Shown here piece after piece: positions 19,274 to 27,788 of a stretch of DNA of 64,000 nt. The notes under the pieces are model-generated. The model was not told the DNA's origin and ran no database searches. It worked only from the letters and a program-made list of their open reading frames with translations. Both the position numbers and the translations under genes were made by a program. The stretch spans positions 4,813,168 through 4,877,167 of the forward strand of contig NZ_JAPNKE010000002.1 of assembly GCF_026626665.1 (NCBI RefSeq). Direction: 5' to 3'. Numbering within the stretch: position 1 is the first letter of the stretch; every line of letters starts with the position of its first letter. This stretch comes from Nannocystis pusilla (lineage in GTDB: Bacteria; Myxococcota_A; Polyangia; Nannocystales; Nannocystaceae).

Positions 19274-20929
19274 ATGCTCCGCCGCCTCGTCGACCTCGCC
19301 CGCGACCTCGGCCTCGACCCCGAGAGCCGCGCCTATGTCCCCTACGGCCACGACTTCGCCAAGATCGACACCGTCGCCGCCGGCGAAGGCTCGGCGCACG
19401 GCAACCTCGTCGTCGTCTCCGCCGTCACGCCCACCCCGCTCGGCGAGGGCAAGACGGTCACCTCGATCTCGCTCGGCATGGGCCTCGCGCGGATCGGCGA
19501 GTCCGCGCTCACGTGCCTGCGGCAGCCCTCGCTCGGCCCGGTGTTCGGCGCCAAGGGCGGCGGCGCCGGCGAGGGCAAGGCGCAGGTCGTGCCCTCCGAT
19601 CGCGTCAACCTCGGCGGCACGGGCGACGGCCAGGCCGTCGGCGCCGCGCACAACCTGCTCGCCGCCATGCTCGATGCGCACCTGCGCCACGGCAACGCGC
19701 TGAAGATCGACCCCGCGCGGATCGCCTTCTCGCGGGTCACGCCGGTCAACGACGGCAGCCTGCGCAAGGTCATCACCGGCCTCGGCGGCCCGCTCAACGG
19801 CGTCCCGCGTGAGTCCTTCTTCGAGATCAACGAGGCCAGCGAGGTCATGGCGATCCTCGCGCTCGCCCACGATCGCGGCGACCTGCGGCGGCGCCTCGGC
19901 AACATCGTCCTCGGGCCCGACCAGGGCGGCGCGCCGGTGCGGGCCGAGCAGCTCGGCGCGGCCGGGGCCATGAGCGTGCTGCTGCGCGACGCCCTCTACC
20001 CCACCCTCGCGCGCACCAGCGAGGGCACGCCCGTGCTCCTCCACGCCGGCCCGTTCGCCAACATCGCCCACGGCAACAGCAGCCTGATCGCCACCCGCTG
20101 GGCCCTCACGCGCGCCCCGTGGGTCGTCACCGAGTGCGGCTTCGGCACCGACCTCGGGCTCGAGAAGTTCGTCCACATCAAGGCCCGCCTCGGCAACCTG
20201 CGGCCCGCCTGCGTCGTCGTCGTCTGCACCGTGCGCGCGCTCAAGGTCCACGCCGGCCTGGCCAAGGCCGTGCTCGGCAGGCCGCTCGATCAGGCCGTGC
20301 TCACCGAGGACGTCGCCGCCGTCGAGAAGGGCGCCGCCAACCTGCGGCATCACCTGCGGATCGCCACCAACTTCGGCCCGCCGGTGGTCGTCGCGCTCAA
20401 CCGCTTCCCCACCGACACCGACGCCGAGATCGCGGTCGTCGAGGGCATCGCCCGCGAGTTCGGGGCCGGCTTCGCCGTCCACACCGGCTTCGCCGACGGC
20501 GGCGCCGGGGCCGAGGCGCTCGCGCGCGCGGTCGTCAAGGCGGCCCGGCCGACCGACCTCCGCTACCAGTACGAAGGGACAGGTCCGCTCCTGCCGCGGC
20601 TCGAGAGCCTGGCGAAGAACGTCTACGGCGCCACCGGCATCGAGCTGGCCCCGTCGGCGCGCACGCGCCTGAACCAGCTCGAGAAGTGGGGCCTCGGCGA
20701 GCTGCAGCTGTGCGTCGCCAAGACCCACCTCGCCACCACCCACGACCCGGCCGACGGCGGCCTGCCCCGGCCGTTCACCCTGCCGGTGCGCGACGTCCTG
20801 GTCCGCGCCGGGGCCGGCTTCGCCACCGTCCTGACCGGCGAGCTCACCACCCTGCCGGCGCTGGGCGCCCGCCCGAACGCCGTCGACATGGACCTCGACC
20901 CCGTCACCGGCGCCGCGCTCGGCCTCTAG
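19274..20929 (+). CDS. fhs: Formate-tetrahydrofolate ligase
   Basis: Makes 10-formyl-THF from formate, THF and ATP in one-carbon metabolism. The P-loop is TPLGEGKTVTSISLGMGLAR. Other signatures are RQPSLGPVFGAKGGGAGEG, NDGSLRKV, GPFANIAHGNSSLIA and VTECGFGTDLGLEKF. At 551 residues it is of normal length. The chosen ATG is 19274; a GTG at 19256 would add six residues. A cluster of strong hairpins begins at the base after the stop codon (20930-20999). Confidence 0.95.
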   Translation: MLRRLVDLARDLGLDPESRAYVPYGHDFAKIDTVAAGEGSAHGNLVVVSAVTPTPLGEGKTVTSISLGMGLARIGESALTCLRQPSLGPVFGAKGGGAGEGKAQVVPSDRVNLGGTGDGQAVGAAHNLLAAMLDAHLRHGNALKIDPARIAFSRVTPVNDGSLRKVITGLGGPLNGVPRESFFEINEASEVMAILALAHDRGDLRRRLGNIVLGPDQGGAPVRAEQLGAAGAMSVLLRDALYPTLARTSEGTPVLLHAGPFANIAHGNSSLIATRWALTRAPWVVTECGFGTDLGLEKFVHIKARLGNLRPACVVVVCTVRALKVHAGLAKAVLGRPLDQAVLTEDVAAVEKGAANLRHHLRIATNFGPPVVVALNRFPTDTDAEIAVVEGIAREFGAGFAVHTGFADGGAGAEALARAVVKAARPTDLRYQYEGTGPLLPRLESLAKNVYGATGIELAPSARTRLNQLEKWGLGELQLCVAKTHLATTHDPADGGLPRPFTLPVRDVLVRAGAGFATVLTGELTTLPALGARPNAVDMDLDPVTGAALGL

Positions 20930-20999
20930 CCTGTCTTTTCGGGCATGCTCTTCGGAGCATGCCCGCTCGGACATGTCCATGCGGACATATCCGTGCAGC
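20930..20999. repeat. Palindrome array directly after fhs, with a perfect TTCG hairpin
   Basis: Three adjacent hairpins: CCTGTCTTTTCGGGCATG, then GCATGCTC-TTCG-GAGCATGC (20943-20962, eight perfect pairs around a TTCG loop), then ACATGTCCATGCGGACATAT. They lie between fhs and a convergent lipoprotein gene. Likely a two-way transcription terminator or mRNA 3' protector (inference). Confidence 0.8.
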
Positions 21000-21008
21000 C
21001 AGGCGGGC

Positions 21009-22016
21009 TCAGCCCTCGTGGATCGACAGGAAGAACTTGCCGGCCTGCCCGCCGACCCCGTCGACCACCACGACCACCGGCTGGCCGGCGAACAGGAACA
21101 TCGAGATCGCCGGGAACAGCCCGTTGGAGTCGTCGTTGCAGGCCAGCTCGCCGCCCTGGCACGAGCTGTCGAGCAGGTACAGCACCGGGTCGAAGTCGGC
21201 CTCGATCACCTCGAACACGAACTGGCCGTCGAACGGCGCCGTCCACAGCGCCTCGATCTCGGGCGACTCGAAGCCGTTGCAGCTGCCGCTGCGGAAGTTG
21301 GCGGCCCCGGACGTCTGGCCGTCGATCGTCAGCGGCACGAACGGGTCGAACACCCCGTCGGGGCACTCGTCGGGCAGCTGCACCTGGGTGATGTTGTAAA
21401 TCACCTCCGCGGTGCTCTGGCCGAAGCTGTCGATCACCAGCGTCACCGTCTGGCCGACGACCAGGTCGACCTCGACCTTCGACGTCAGGTTGCCGCCGCT
21501 GTCGTCGTCGCAGGCCAACTCTGCGCCGGAGCAGACCCCGTCGAGCACGGCCAGCAGCGAGTCGAAGTTCGAGCCGATGGTGTCGAACTGGAACCGGCCG
21601 GTGACCGGCGCCGTCCACACCACCTCGAGGTCGGTGCCGCCGACGCCGCCGCAGCTGAGCGAGAAATCGTCGCCCTTGGCCTGCAGCGAGTCGACCTGCG
21701 TGATCGGCACCACCGGCGGCAGGACGATCTCGCCGCACTCGCTCGGCACGCCGGTGGTCACGGTGACCGTGGGATCGACCGTCGTGACCGACGTGACCGT
21801 CGTCTCGGTGTCCGAGGTGATCGTCGGCTGCAACGTCGGGCTGATCGTCGTCGGGCTTATCGTCGTCGTCGGCCCCACGGTGTCCGACTCGGTCGACGGA
21901 TCGAAGGTGCCGCCGTCGCTCTCGGTCCCGGGGAAGAAGCCGAACCGGTGTTCGTTACAGGCCGCGCACGCGAGCACGCAGGCGATGGCGAAGATCGAGC
22001 GTAAAGGCCGACGCAT
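21009..22016 (-). CDS. Surface lipoprotein with two pre-peptidase-C-like domains
   Basis: Predicted lipoprotein of 335 residues. The signal peptide MRRPLRSIFAIACVLACAAC ends in the lipid Cys. A Thr/Val-rich linker of about 60 residues follows, then two similar beta-sandwich repeats (LEVVWTAPVTGRFQFDTIGSNFDSLLAVLDG and IEALWTAPFDGQFVFEVIEADFDPVLYLLDS). This pattern matches bacterial pre-peptidase C-terminal-type domains, which bind calcium through DDDSGG and NDDSNG loops. Function unknown; no catalytic domain is present. Confidence 0.8.
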   Translation of the reverse strand: MRRPLRSIFAIACVLACAACNEHRFGFFPGTESDGGTFDPSTESDTVGPTTTISPTTISPTLQPTITSDTETTVTSVTTVDPTVTVTTGVPSECGEIVLPPVVPITQVDSLQAKGDDFSLSCGGVGGTDLEVVWTAPVTGRFQFDTIGSNFDSLLAVLDGVCSGAELACDDDSGGNLTSKVEVDLVVGQTVTLVIDSFGQSTAEVIYNITQVQLPDECPDGVFDPFVPLTIDGQTSGAANFRSGSCNGFESPEIEALWTAPFDGQFVFEVIEADFDPVLYLLDSSCQGGELACNDDSNGLFPAISMFLFAGQPVVVVVDGVGGQAGKFFLSIHEG

Positions 22017-22149
22017 AAGTCAGGTCAGGTCACGAGACTAGCACGCCGCCGCCCGCGCGCGCGAAAGCCCTGCGCGATCTCGTCGTCGGGGCCCCCGCCT
22101 TGACAGGGCCCGGCGGCTGCGGTGCCCTATAGGCCTCGGAGGGGAGTGG

Positions 22150-22464
22150 ATGTCGGTAACGATCGCAGAGAACGTCAGGGAAAACATCGACAACAACGAG
22201 CTCGACAAGCTCACTCAGTTCAACGACAACCCGGGCTACGGCGGGCAGCAGATCATGGTCAAGGTCGCGGGCGTCAAGCTGTCCATCGCCCACGTCACCT
22301 TCGGCAAGGGCCAGGCCCACGTCTCGATCTTCTACCGGCGGGACGGGGACGAGTTCCAGATCTACGGCGTCGGCAAGCACGACGGCAAGAAGGACGGCAA
22401 GACGCTCTACGAGGCGCTGTGGGACGGCCACGGCGCGCGCCGGATCGCGGTCCAGATCCAGTGA
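22150..22464 (+). CDS. Small hypothetical cytoplasmic protein
   Basis: Protein of 104 residues with no recognised family. It has no signal peptide or membrane segment, and is mixed alpha/beta with a positively charged stretch (VGKHDGKKDGKTLYEAL). The ATG at 22150 has an excellent GGAGGGGAG ribosome site and the gene is followed by a canonical terminator, so it is likely well expressed as a single-gene unit. Confidence 0.7.
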   Translation: MSVTIAENVRENIDNNELDKLTQFNDNPGYGGQQIMVKVAGVKLSIAHVTFGKGQAHVSIFYRRDGDEFQIYGVGKHDGKKDGKTLYEALWDGHGARRIAVQIQ

Positions 22465-22491
22465 TCCCGTGATCGGGCGCGTCGCGCCTGG

Positions 22492-22525
22492 GCCCCGCCG
22501 GCGGCATCGCCCCGGCGGGGCTTTG
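22492..22525 (+). terminator. Rho-independent terminator
   Basis: CCCCGCCGG and CCGGCGGGG form a nine-pair GC stem around a short loop, followed by CTTTGT. It closes the small hypothetical gene ending at 22464. Confidence 0.8.
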
Positions 22526-22604
22526 TCGTGCGCGCGGCGCGAAACTGAGAGCTGTCGCGGGTAGTCCAAGCGGAGCCTCGGATATGCTCCGAGCAGGACC
22601 GCGC

Positions 22605-22653
22605 ATGCAGCTCCAGATCCGCAACCTCTCGAAGACCTATCCCAACGGCGTCC
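22605..22653 (+). pseudogene. N-terminal remnant of an ABC-transporter ATPase gene
   Basis: ATG at 22605 begins MQLQIRNLSKTYPNGVRA, the typical first strand of ABC ATP-binding proteins (LSKTYPNGVRAL). Homology stops abruptly near 22653, where a DUF1501 reading frame starts in another phase. No Walker motifs follow. An inverted repeat CTCGGA-TATGC-TCCGAG lies just upstream (22577-22593). This looks like a deletion or assembly junction. Confidence 0.6.
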
Positions 22654-23280
22654 GTGCTGCCGCGCGTGCAGAACGCGATCGGCAACCTGTACGCCTCGCG
22701 CACCGGCAGCAACGAGCTGAAGCGGCTGCAGCAGTACCTGCCGGACATGCTCGACAACGGCCCGAACCCGCTGCGTCGCCAGATCCAGGTCGCGCTGGCC
22801 GCCTTCCGCGCCGGCATCACGATCTCGATCAACCTCGACATCGGCGGCTTCGACACCCACGGCGACCACGACAACAACCACATCCCGCGGCTGGTCCAGA
22901 TCCTCGACGGCCTCGACTTCCTGTGGAGCGAGTCCGAGGCCCAGGGCATCGGCGACAACTTCGTGGTCCTGTGCGGCTCCGACTTCGGCCGCACCCCCGG
23001 CTACAACGACACCAACGGCAAGGACCACTGGGCCATCACCAGCCTCATGATGATGGGCAAGGGCATCGGCGGCGACAAGGTCATCGGCGGCTCCGACGAG
23101 CGCCACAACGCCTACAACTGGGACCCCAAGACGCTCAAGCAGAGCGACTCGGGCATCCACATCGAGCCGCGCCACGTCCACGCCAGCCTGCGGCGCCTGG
23201 CCGGCATCGACGGCCACGACCTCATGAAGCAGTACCCGATCGCCATCGAGAAGGGCGACGAGATGAACATCCTCGCCTGA
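22654..23280 (+). CDS. DUF1501 protein, C-terminal part only
   Basis: C-terminal 208 residues of a DUF1501 (sulfatase-like, Tat-exported) protein. Recognisable are GGFDTHGDHDNNHIPRLVQIL, CGSDFGRTPGYN and KDHWAITSLMMMGKGI. Complete family members have about 400-480 residues and a Tat signal; that part is missing and replaced by an ABC-ATPase N-terminus in a different frame. The GTG at 22654 is only the first possible codon. Probably a truncated gene or a chimeric contig join. Confidence 0.75.
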   Translation: MLPRVQNAIGNLYASRTGSNELKRLQQYLPDMLDNGPNPLRRQIQVALAAFRAGITISINLDIGGFDTHGDHDNNHIPRLVQILDGLDFLWSESEAQGIGDNFVVLCGSDFGRTPGYNDTNGKDHWAITSLMMMGKGIGGDKVIGGSDERHNAYNWDPKTLKQSDSGIHIEPRHVHASLRRLAGIDGHDLMKQYPIAIEKGDEMNILA

Positions 23281-23288
23281 TCCTGCAG

Positions 23289-23348
23289 GCGAGCGGCCCG
23301 CCAGCGCGAGCGGTGTTCAGGAGCCTGGGGGCTCCTGGAGCCGCTCGC
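23289..23348. terminator. Nested hairpin between DUF1501 fragment and lipoprotein gene
   Basis: Inner stem CAGGAGCC-TGGG-GGCTCCTG (23318-23337, eight perfect pairs) sits inside outer arms GCGAGCGG (23289-23296) and CCGCTCGC (23341-23348). Likely terminator for the upstream gene, without a T-run. Confidence 0.5.
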
Positions 23349-23415
23349 GGCGCTTTGCGGGCCGTCGCGCCGCCGCGGCGCGCTGTGATAAGGTGAACGC
23401 TTACGGGAAGCCCCA

Positions 23416-25281
23416 ATGGCCACCACGCAGCCGACCGCTCGCCTCCTCGTCCTCGCTCTCGCCGCGTGCAACGGCGGCGACGCGCCCGCCGACTCTGCCA
23501 CCGAGTCCGGCACCACCGGCGGCGAGGCCCCGACCTCGACCACCGGCGCGGACACCGAGCAGCCGACCACCACCGGCGTCGACGGCTTCGGCCCCGAGCA
23601 GGAGTTCGTCCTGCGGCTCAACGACGACCCGGTGCCGGCGCTCAAGCTCAGCCTCGACAAGGCCGAGGCGGCCGAGCTGTTCGGCGACACCGCCAAGGAG
23701 ATCAAGCTGCTCGACATCGAGTCGGGGACGCTGCTGAAGAACACCCTCGACACGATCAAGGGCGCCTGCGGCACCGGCTGGAAGGCCGACAGCGAGGACC
23801 CCAAGCACGACTGCTCGGGCACCGACTTCAAGGGCCCCGACAACACCTGGAAGACCAGCGCCGAGTACTCGCTGATCCGGATCCTCACCATGACCCCCGC
23901 CAACGCCAAGGTCGAGGGCACCTCGATCGCCGGCATGCAGGGCCTGGCCGACGGCCTCGGCATCGGCGGCGGCTTCAGCCAGATCCTGGCGGAGACGCTC
24001 GGCATCCAGCGCACCGAGGAGTTCATCACCACGCCGGAGCTGGTCGTCGCCCTGCAGCGCAACCTGCTCGCCACCCACCCGCACATCGGCGGCGACGGCA
24101 AGTCGCTGCCGCTCTACCTCGACGACGCCCTGCAGGACCTCACCACCCTCGCCACCAAGCTGGGGCCGATGGGCGGGCACCCCGGCATCGTCGACCCGAG
24201 CTTCCCGATCACCAGCGAGTGCCTCACGCCCGAGTTCGCCATGAACATCGAGGCCGAGAGCAACCTCCGCCTGCTCGACGGCATCGACCTGTCCAAAGGG
24301 AAAGATTACATGTCGACCGTCGTCGACGTGACCGGCCCGACCTTCGGCGAGCCGCTCGAGTTCGACTTCAACGACCCGGTCAAGTTCTCGATCGTCGGCG
24401 TCGCCGACGAGCCGCGGGTCGACCTCCGCTTCGCCATCTCCGAGCACGCCGACTTCATCAACTCGTGCGCCGGCGACGACGCCTGCAAGCAGAACCTGCC
24501 GGAGAACCACGACCTCGTGCAGGCGACCTGGCCCGGCTCGGCGTGGGCCATCGACCCGTGGCTGCTCGAGAGCGTGATCGTGGCCGGCGGCCGCGAGAAG
24601 TACAAGAACCGCATCTTCGACAAGTGCTACGAGGTGCTGTTCTCGTGCAACCTCGGCGCGCACATCTACGTCGGCCCCGACCCGCCGGGCTGGGCGCTGT
24701 TCGACGTGTTCCTCAACCTCGGCAACCCGCCGAAGGACCAGTATGTCTGGGAGCTCATCAACGAGGTGGCCCAGATCGCCCTGCACACCCCGCCGGCCGG
24801 CGACATCGCCGAGGGCTCGGCCGACGTCGCCTTCACCCTGCGCGACATCGACATCGGCGTCACCGGCCCGCAGATCGCCGAGTCGGTGCGGCCCTACTTG
24901 CAGGAGCAGGCGCCCAAGATCGCCGACCTCCTGCTCGGCGACTACTGGAAGAACAACGGCCCCGTCGACTTCTACTACCGCCGCGGCGGCGACGGCCTGC
25001 CCTACCTGTTCTACGTCGCCGCCGAGGACCTGCCCCCGAACGCCGAGTACAAGCACCCGAACCCCGGCTTCTTCACCTGTCCCGAAGTACAGCCGAGCTG
25101 CAAGGCCTCGGCGACCAGCCTCGCCGGCGCGGGCGACGACATCCGCGAGAAGCTGCGGCTCGAGGCCGGCGAGACCGTCCTCTACGTCCAGGACGACGCC
25201 GGCACCCTTTACCGCACCCGCTTCATCGTCCCCGAGGGCGACGCCAAGGAGATCACCGTCCGCGTCGCCGCCTTCGAGTGA
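23416..25281 (+). CDS. Large lipoprotein of unknown function
   Basis: Predicted lipoprotein of 621 residues. The signal peptide is short (LLVLALAAC), followed by a Thr/Ser/Gly linker of about 38 residues. The mature part is acidic and soluble, with several Cys pairs (ACGTG...HDCSG, NSCAGDDACKQ, DKCYEVLFSCN, FTCPEVQPSC) that would form disulfides outside the cytoplasm. I do not recognise the family. Two stretches coincide with palindrome-like sequence (near 24290-24312 and 25076-25092). It is convergent with the next lipoprotein gene. Confidence 0.75.
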   Translation: MATTQPTARLLVLALAACNGGDAPADSATESGTTGGEAPTSTTGADTEQPTTTGVDGFGPEQEFVLRLNDDPVPALKLSLDKAEAAELFGDTAKEIKLLDIESGTLLKNTLDTIKGACGTGWKADSEDPKHDCSGTDFKGPDNTWKTSAEYSLIRILTMTPANAKVEGTSIAGMQGLADGLGIGGGFSQILAETLGIQRTEEFITTPELVVALQRNLLATHPHIGGDGKSLPLYLDDALQDLTTLATKLGPMGGHPGIVDPSFPITSECLTPEFAMNIEAESNLRLLDGIDLSKGKDYMSTVVDVTGPTFGEPLEFDFNDPVKFSIVGVADEPRVDLRFAISEHADFINSCAGDDACKQNLPENHDLVQATWPGSAWAIDPWLLESVIVAGGREKYKNRIFDKCYEVLFSCNLGAHIYVGPDPPGWALFDVFLNLGNPPKDQYVWELINEVAQIALHTPPAGDIAEGSADVAFTLRDIDIGVTGPQIAESVRPYLQEQAPKIADLLLGDYWKNNGPVDFYYRRGGDGLPYLFYVAAEDLPPNAEYKHPNPGFFTCPEVQPSCKASATSLAGAGDDIREKLRLEAGETVLYVQDDAGTLYRTRFIVPEGDAKEITVRVAAFE

Positions 25282-25291
25282 GGCCGCGGCC

Positions 25292-25900
25292 TCACGCGCC
25301 GATCCGCGACATCCGCTCGTACGCCTTCTGCCCGTCGTAGTGCGACACGAGCCGGCGCAACGCGTCCTCGAACAGCGTCTGCAGCGCCGGCTGCGTCGAG
25401 CCCACCGCCGTGATCGGCACGGTGCTCTCGGCCGTGCCCTGGTAGATGAAGGCGTCGGCCGGGGCCCCGTAGGCGCGGATCCGGAAGCTCCACTGCATGC
25501 GCACGTAGACCCCCGAGGGCGTGCCCGGGCCGCGCGTGCCCACGAAGCTCGACAGCGAATTCACCAGCACCTCGCCGGTGAGGAAGATCCCGCTCGGCGC
25601 CGGCAGCGACGGCGGCCCCACCGTCACCGTCGTGAACAGCTGCGACATCGTCCGCTGCAGGTCGCGCTCGACGAACGTGTGAAGCCCGTGGACCTCGATC
25701 GGCTTCACCCCCTGCCCCAGCGCCGTCATCGTGTCGGGCAGCTTCGCCGGGTCGAGGATGATGAACAGCGGGTGCTCGATGCGCCGCAGCTCGCCGGGCT
25801 GGGGGATCTTCGTCTCCATCTCGGCGACGTACACCGGATGCATCGAACAACCGGCCACGGCCAGGGCCAGGGCCAACAAGGTGGGTCGCAGCGGACGCAT
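25292..25900 (-). CDS. Small lipoprotein of unknown function
   Basis: Lipoprotein of 202 residues with signal MRPLRPTLLALALAVAGCS (lipobox AGC). No Thr-rich linker, unlike its neighbours. The mature part is a mixed alpha/beta domain (IEHPLFIILDPAKLPDTM, HGLHTFVERDLQRTMSQLF) with a C-terminal helical segment LVSHYDGQKAYERMS. Possibly an envelope-assembly lipoprotein; the family is not recognised. Confidence 0.75.
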   Translation of the reverse strand: MRPLRPTLLALALAVAGCSMHPVYVAEMETKIPQPGELRRIEHPLFIILDPAKLPDTMTALGQGVKPIEVHGLHTFVERDLQRTMSQLFTTVTVGPPSLPAPSGIFLTGEVLVNSLSSFVGTRGPGTPSGVYVRMQWSFRIRAYGAPADAFIYQGTAESTVPITAVGSTQPALQTLFEDALRRLVSHYDGQKAYERMSRIGA

Positions 25901-25988
25901 GACCGGCCGAGGTTAACAGATCTCCCCGAGCCGGTCGCAGTCGCCGCCAGCACCGGCCGCTGCGGCCCTTGGAATGGCTGCCAAGACC

Positions 25989-26024
25989 AGAACAAGAAGG
26001 CCAGGGGTCACTTGGACCTCTGGC
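25989..26024 (-). terminator. Terminator of the tRNA-Lys gene
   Basis: On the minus strand GGCCAGAGGTCC and GACCCCTGGCC form an imperfect stem, followed by TTCTTGTTCT, just downstream of the tRNA 3' end. Confidence 0.7.
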
Positions 26025-26036
26025 CTTCCTTTACTG

Positions 26037-26109
26037 TGAGCCCGGTAGGAATCGAACCTACAACCCAGGGATTAAGAGTCCCTTGCTCTACCAATTGAGC
26101 TACGAGCCC
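26037..26109 (-). tRNA. tRNA-Lys (anticodon CTT)
   Basis: The minus strand folds into a full cloverleaf: acceptor GGGCTCG, D arm GCTC...GAGC, anticodon arm AGGGA-CTCTTAA-TCCCT with anticodon CTT (26074-26076), and T arm GTAGG-TTCGATT-CCTAC. The discriminator is A and no CCA is encoded. It is a single tRNA gene, and no integrase or duplicated 3' end is nearby. Confidence 0.95.
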
Positions 26110-26327
26110 AAGTCCTTGGCCGCTGCGGGCCGCGAACGGGCCCCCTTCTACACGATCCCCATGGGGACGCAACAGGTATTTTCGCCGCGAGCGAGGTCAG
26201 GCCCCCCGCCGGGGCGCGGAATCCCGCCAGACGCCCACGGCGTGTGCCTTTCGGGCTACAACCATGCGAACTGGCCGCAAACGAGTGCGCTAGCGCATGG
26301 AGTTTCGGCGCCGCCTCCTGCCCCGCC

Positions 26328-27115
26328 ATGCGCCGAACCCGGCTCCGCCTCGCTGCCCTCGCCTCGCTCCTGGCCTGCGGACCTGACTCGGCCCCGGCCA
26401 CCAGCGGCGACGCCACCGGCTCCGCCCCCGCCGAATGTCCGGCCGAGCTCGAGCCTTTGGCCGACCCCGACGCCTACGCCGCGGCGCTGGCGGAGGCCGT
26501 CTGCGCCAAGCTCGCGGCCTGCGGCTGCTCCGCCGTCCCGGACACCTGCGTCGCCGACCGCACCGCCGTCAGCATCGGCCACAACGAGTTCTTCCTCGCG
26601 GCCGGCAACGTGTTCGACCCGGTGTGCGCGCGCCAGGTGGTGCTGGGGCATGAGTGGTCGTCCTGCGGCCACCACACGCCCTCGCCGTGCGAGCCCTGCA
26701 GAGTATTCGTCGGCACGCGCGCCGAGGGCGACGCCTGCGAGGTCATCGACAGCGTCATCGACCCGTGCGGCCCCGACCTGTTCTGCATCAACGGTCGCTG
26801 TATCGGCGGGCTGCCGCTGGTCGACGAGGGGCCCCTTGCCGGGAGGACGGCGCCCTCGTCGGGCTCTGCGGCCCGGACCAGAGCTGTGACTTCGACGAGC
26901 ACATCTGCGTCGCCCAGCCGACCCTCGGCGAGCCCTGCCGCCACCGGCAATGCCGCTTCGAGCTCTGGTGCGACACGAGCGACAGCTCCACCGGCGTCTG
27001 TCGGGCCAGGCTCCCCGGCGGCGAGCCGTGCAGCAGCGAGCGCGAGTGCGACAGCTTCGTCTGCGCCCAGAACGTGTGCACCGACGAGCCGCGCTACTGC
27101 AGGTTCCGCCGCTGA
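26328..27115 (+). CDS. Cys-rich lipoprotein (one frameshift)
   Basis: Predicted lipoprotein of about 262 residues. The signal peptide MRRTRLRLAALASLLAC is followed by a short Ala/Ser/Thr linker and a Cys-rich domain with repeated patterns CGPDLFCINGRC, CGPDQSCDFDEHIC, RFELWCDTSDSSTGVC and CSSERECDSFVC, typical of myxobacterial secreted disulfide-rich repeats. Near 26830-26840 the frame changes in a G run (four present, five needed), joining LVDEG to PCREDGALVGLC. Function unknown. Confidence 0.75.
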
Positions 27116-27180
27116 CGGGGCGCGCCGGCCCCCGCCTCACCGTCCCCTGCCGGCCCACGCATCGCGTACCATCGCCGTGC

Positions 27181-27396
27181 ATGTCTCCCGCGGCGCATCA
27201 GCGGCTGTTCGCGGTCCTCGCGGTCGCGCTGATCGTCCTCCACGTCGACACCTGGAACGCCGGCCCCGGCCCGCTCGTGTTCGGCTGGCTGCCGTGGGAC
27301 CTCGCCTACCACCTCGCGTGGATGGCCGCCGCCGCGCTCCTCGTGTTCTACATGACCTCGAACGCGCTCTGGCCCGACGACCCGGACGACCCATGA
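27181..27396 (+). CDS. DUF3311-like small membrane protein
   Basis: Protein of 71 residues with two transmembrane helices (RLFAVLAVALIVLHV and AYHLAWMAAAALLVFYM). DUF3311-type proteins are usually encoded next to a sodium-solute symporter and the same arrangement occurs here (symporter at 27789). It probably helps assembly or function of the transporter. The two genes are separated by a 392-base repeat array. Confidence 0.65.
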   Translation: MSPAAHQRLFAVLAVALIVLHVDTWNAGPGPLVFGWLPWDLAYHLAWMAAAALLVFYMTSNALWPDDPDDP

Positions 27397-27788
27397 CCGC
27401 GCGAGGCGACATGGCCCGAAGGCCAGGCCCAGGTGCGCCGCTCGACATGACCCAGGGCCATTCGAATCCCCGCGCCGACGCCTACCCCGAAGGCCAGGCC
27501 CAGGCGCGCCGCTCGACATGACCCCAGGGCCATTCGGCCCCCCGCGCCGGCGCATGAACCAACGGCCAGAGGCCAGCGCTTCGCTCGACATGACCCCAAG
27601 GCCATTCGACCATCCGTGCCCGCGCCTGACCCGCAGCCCCGGCGCCGGCGCTCCGCGCGACATGACCCAAAGACCAGGCGCTCGCCCGCACCACCGCCTG
27701 GCCCAAGGCCAGGCCGTCGTCCGCCCGCCGCCCTCTCGCCCGCCGCTCTCTCGCCCGCCGTCACCTGGCCGAAAGACCAGCTTCTCGC
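27397..27788. repeat. Array of palindromic elements of the TGGCC/GGCCA subtype
   Basis: At least eight units, for example ATGGCCCGAAGGCCAGG, GACATGACCCAGGGCCAT (three similar copies near 27448, 27518 and 27588), CCTGGCCCAAGGCCAGG (perfect) and ACCTGGCCGAAAGACCAG just before the symporter ATG. Spacers are related to one another (CGCGCCGCTC-type). Arm changes relative to TGTCC/GGACA keep pairing. No gene is seen in this stretch. Confidence 0.75.

Noticed and set aside
26037..26109. tRNA-Lys as an integration site of a mobile island.
   Set aside because: No integrase, no repeated tRNA 3' end and no composition change next to it.
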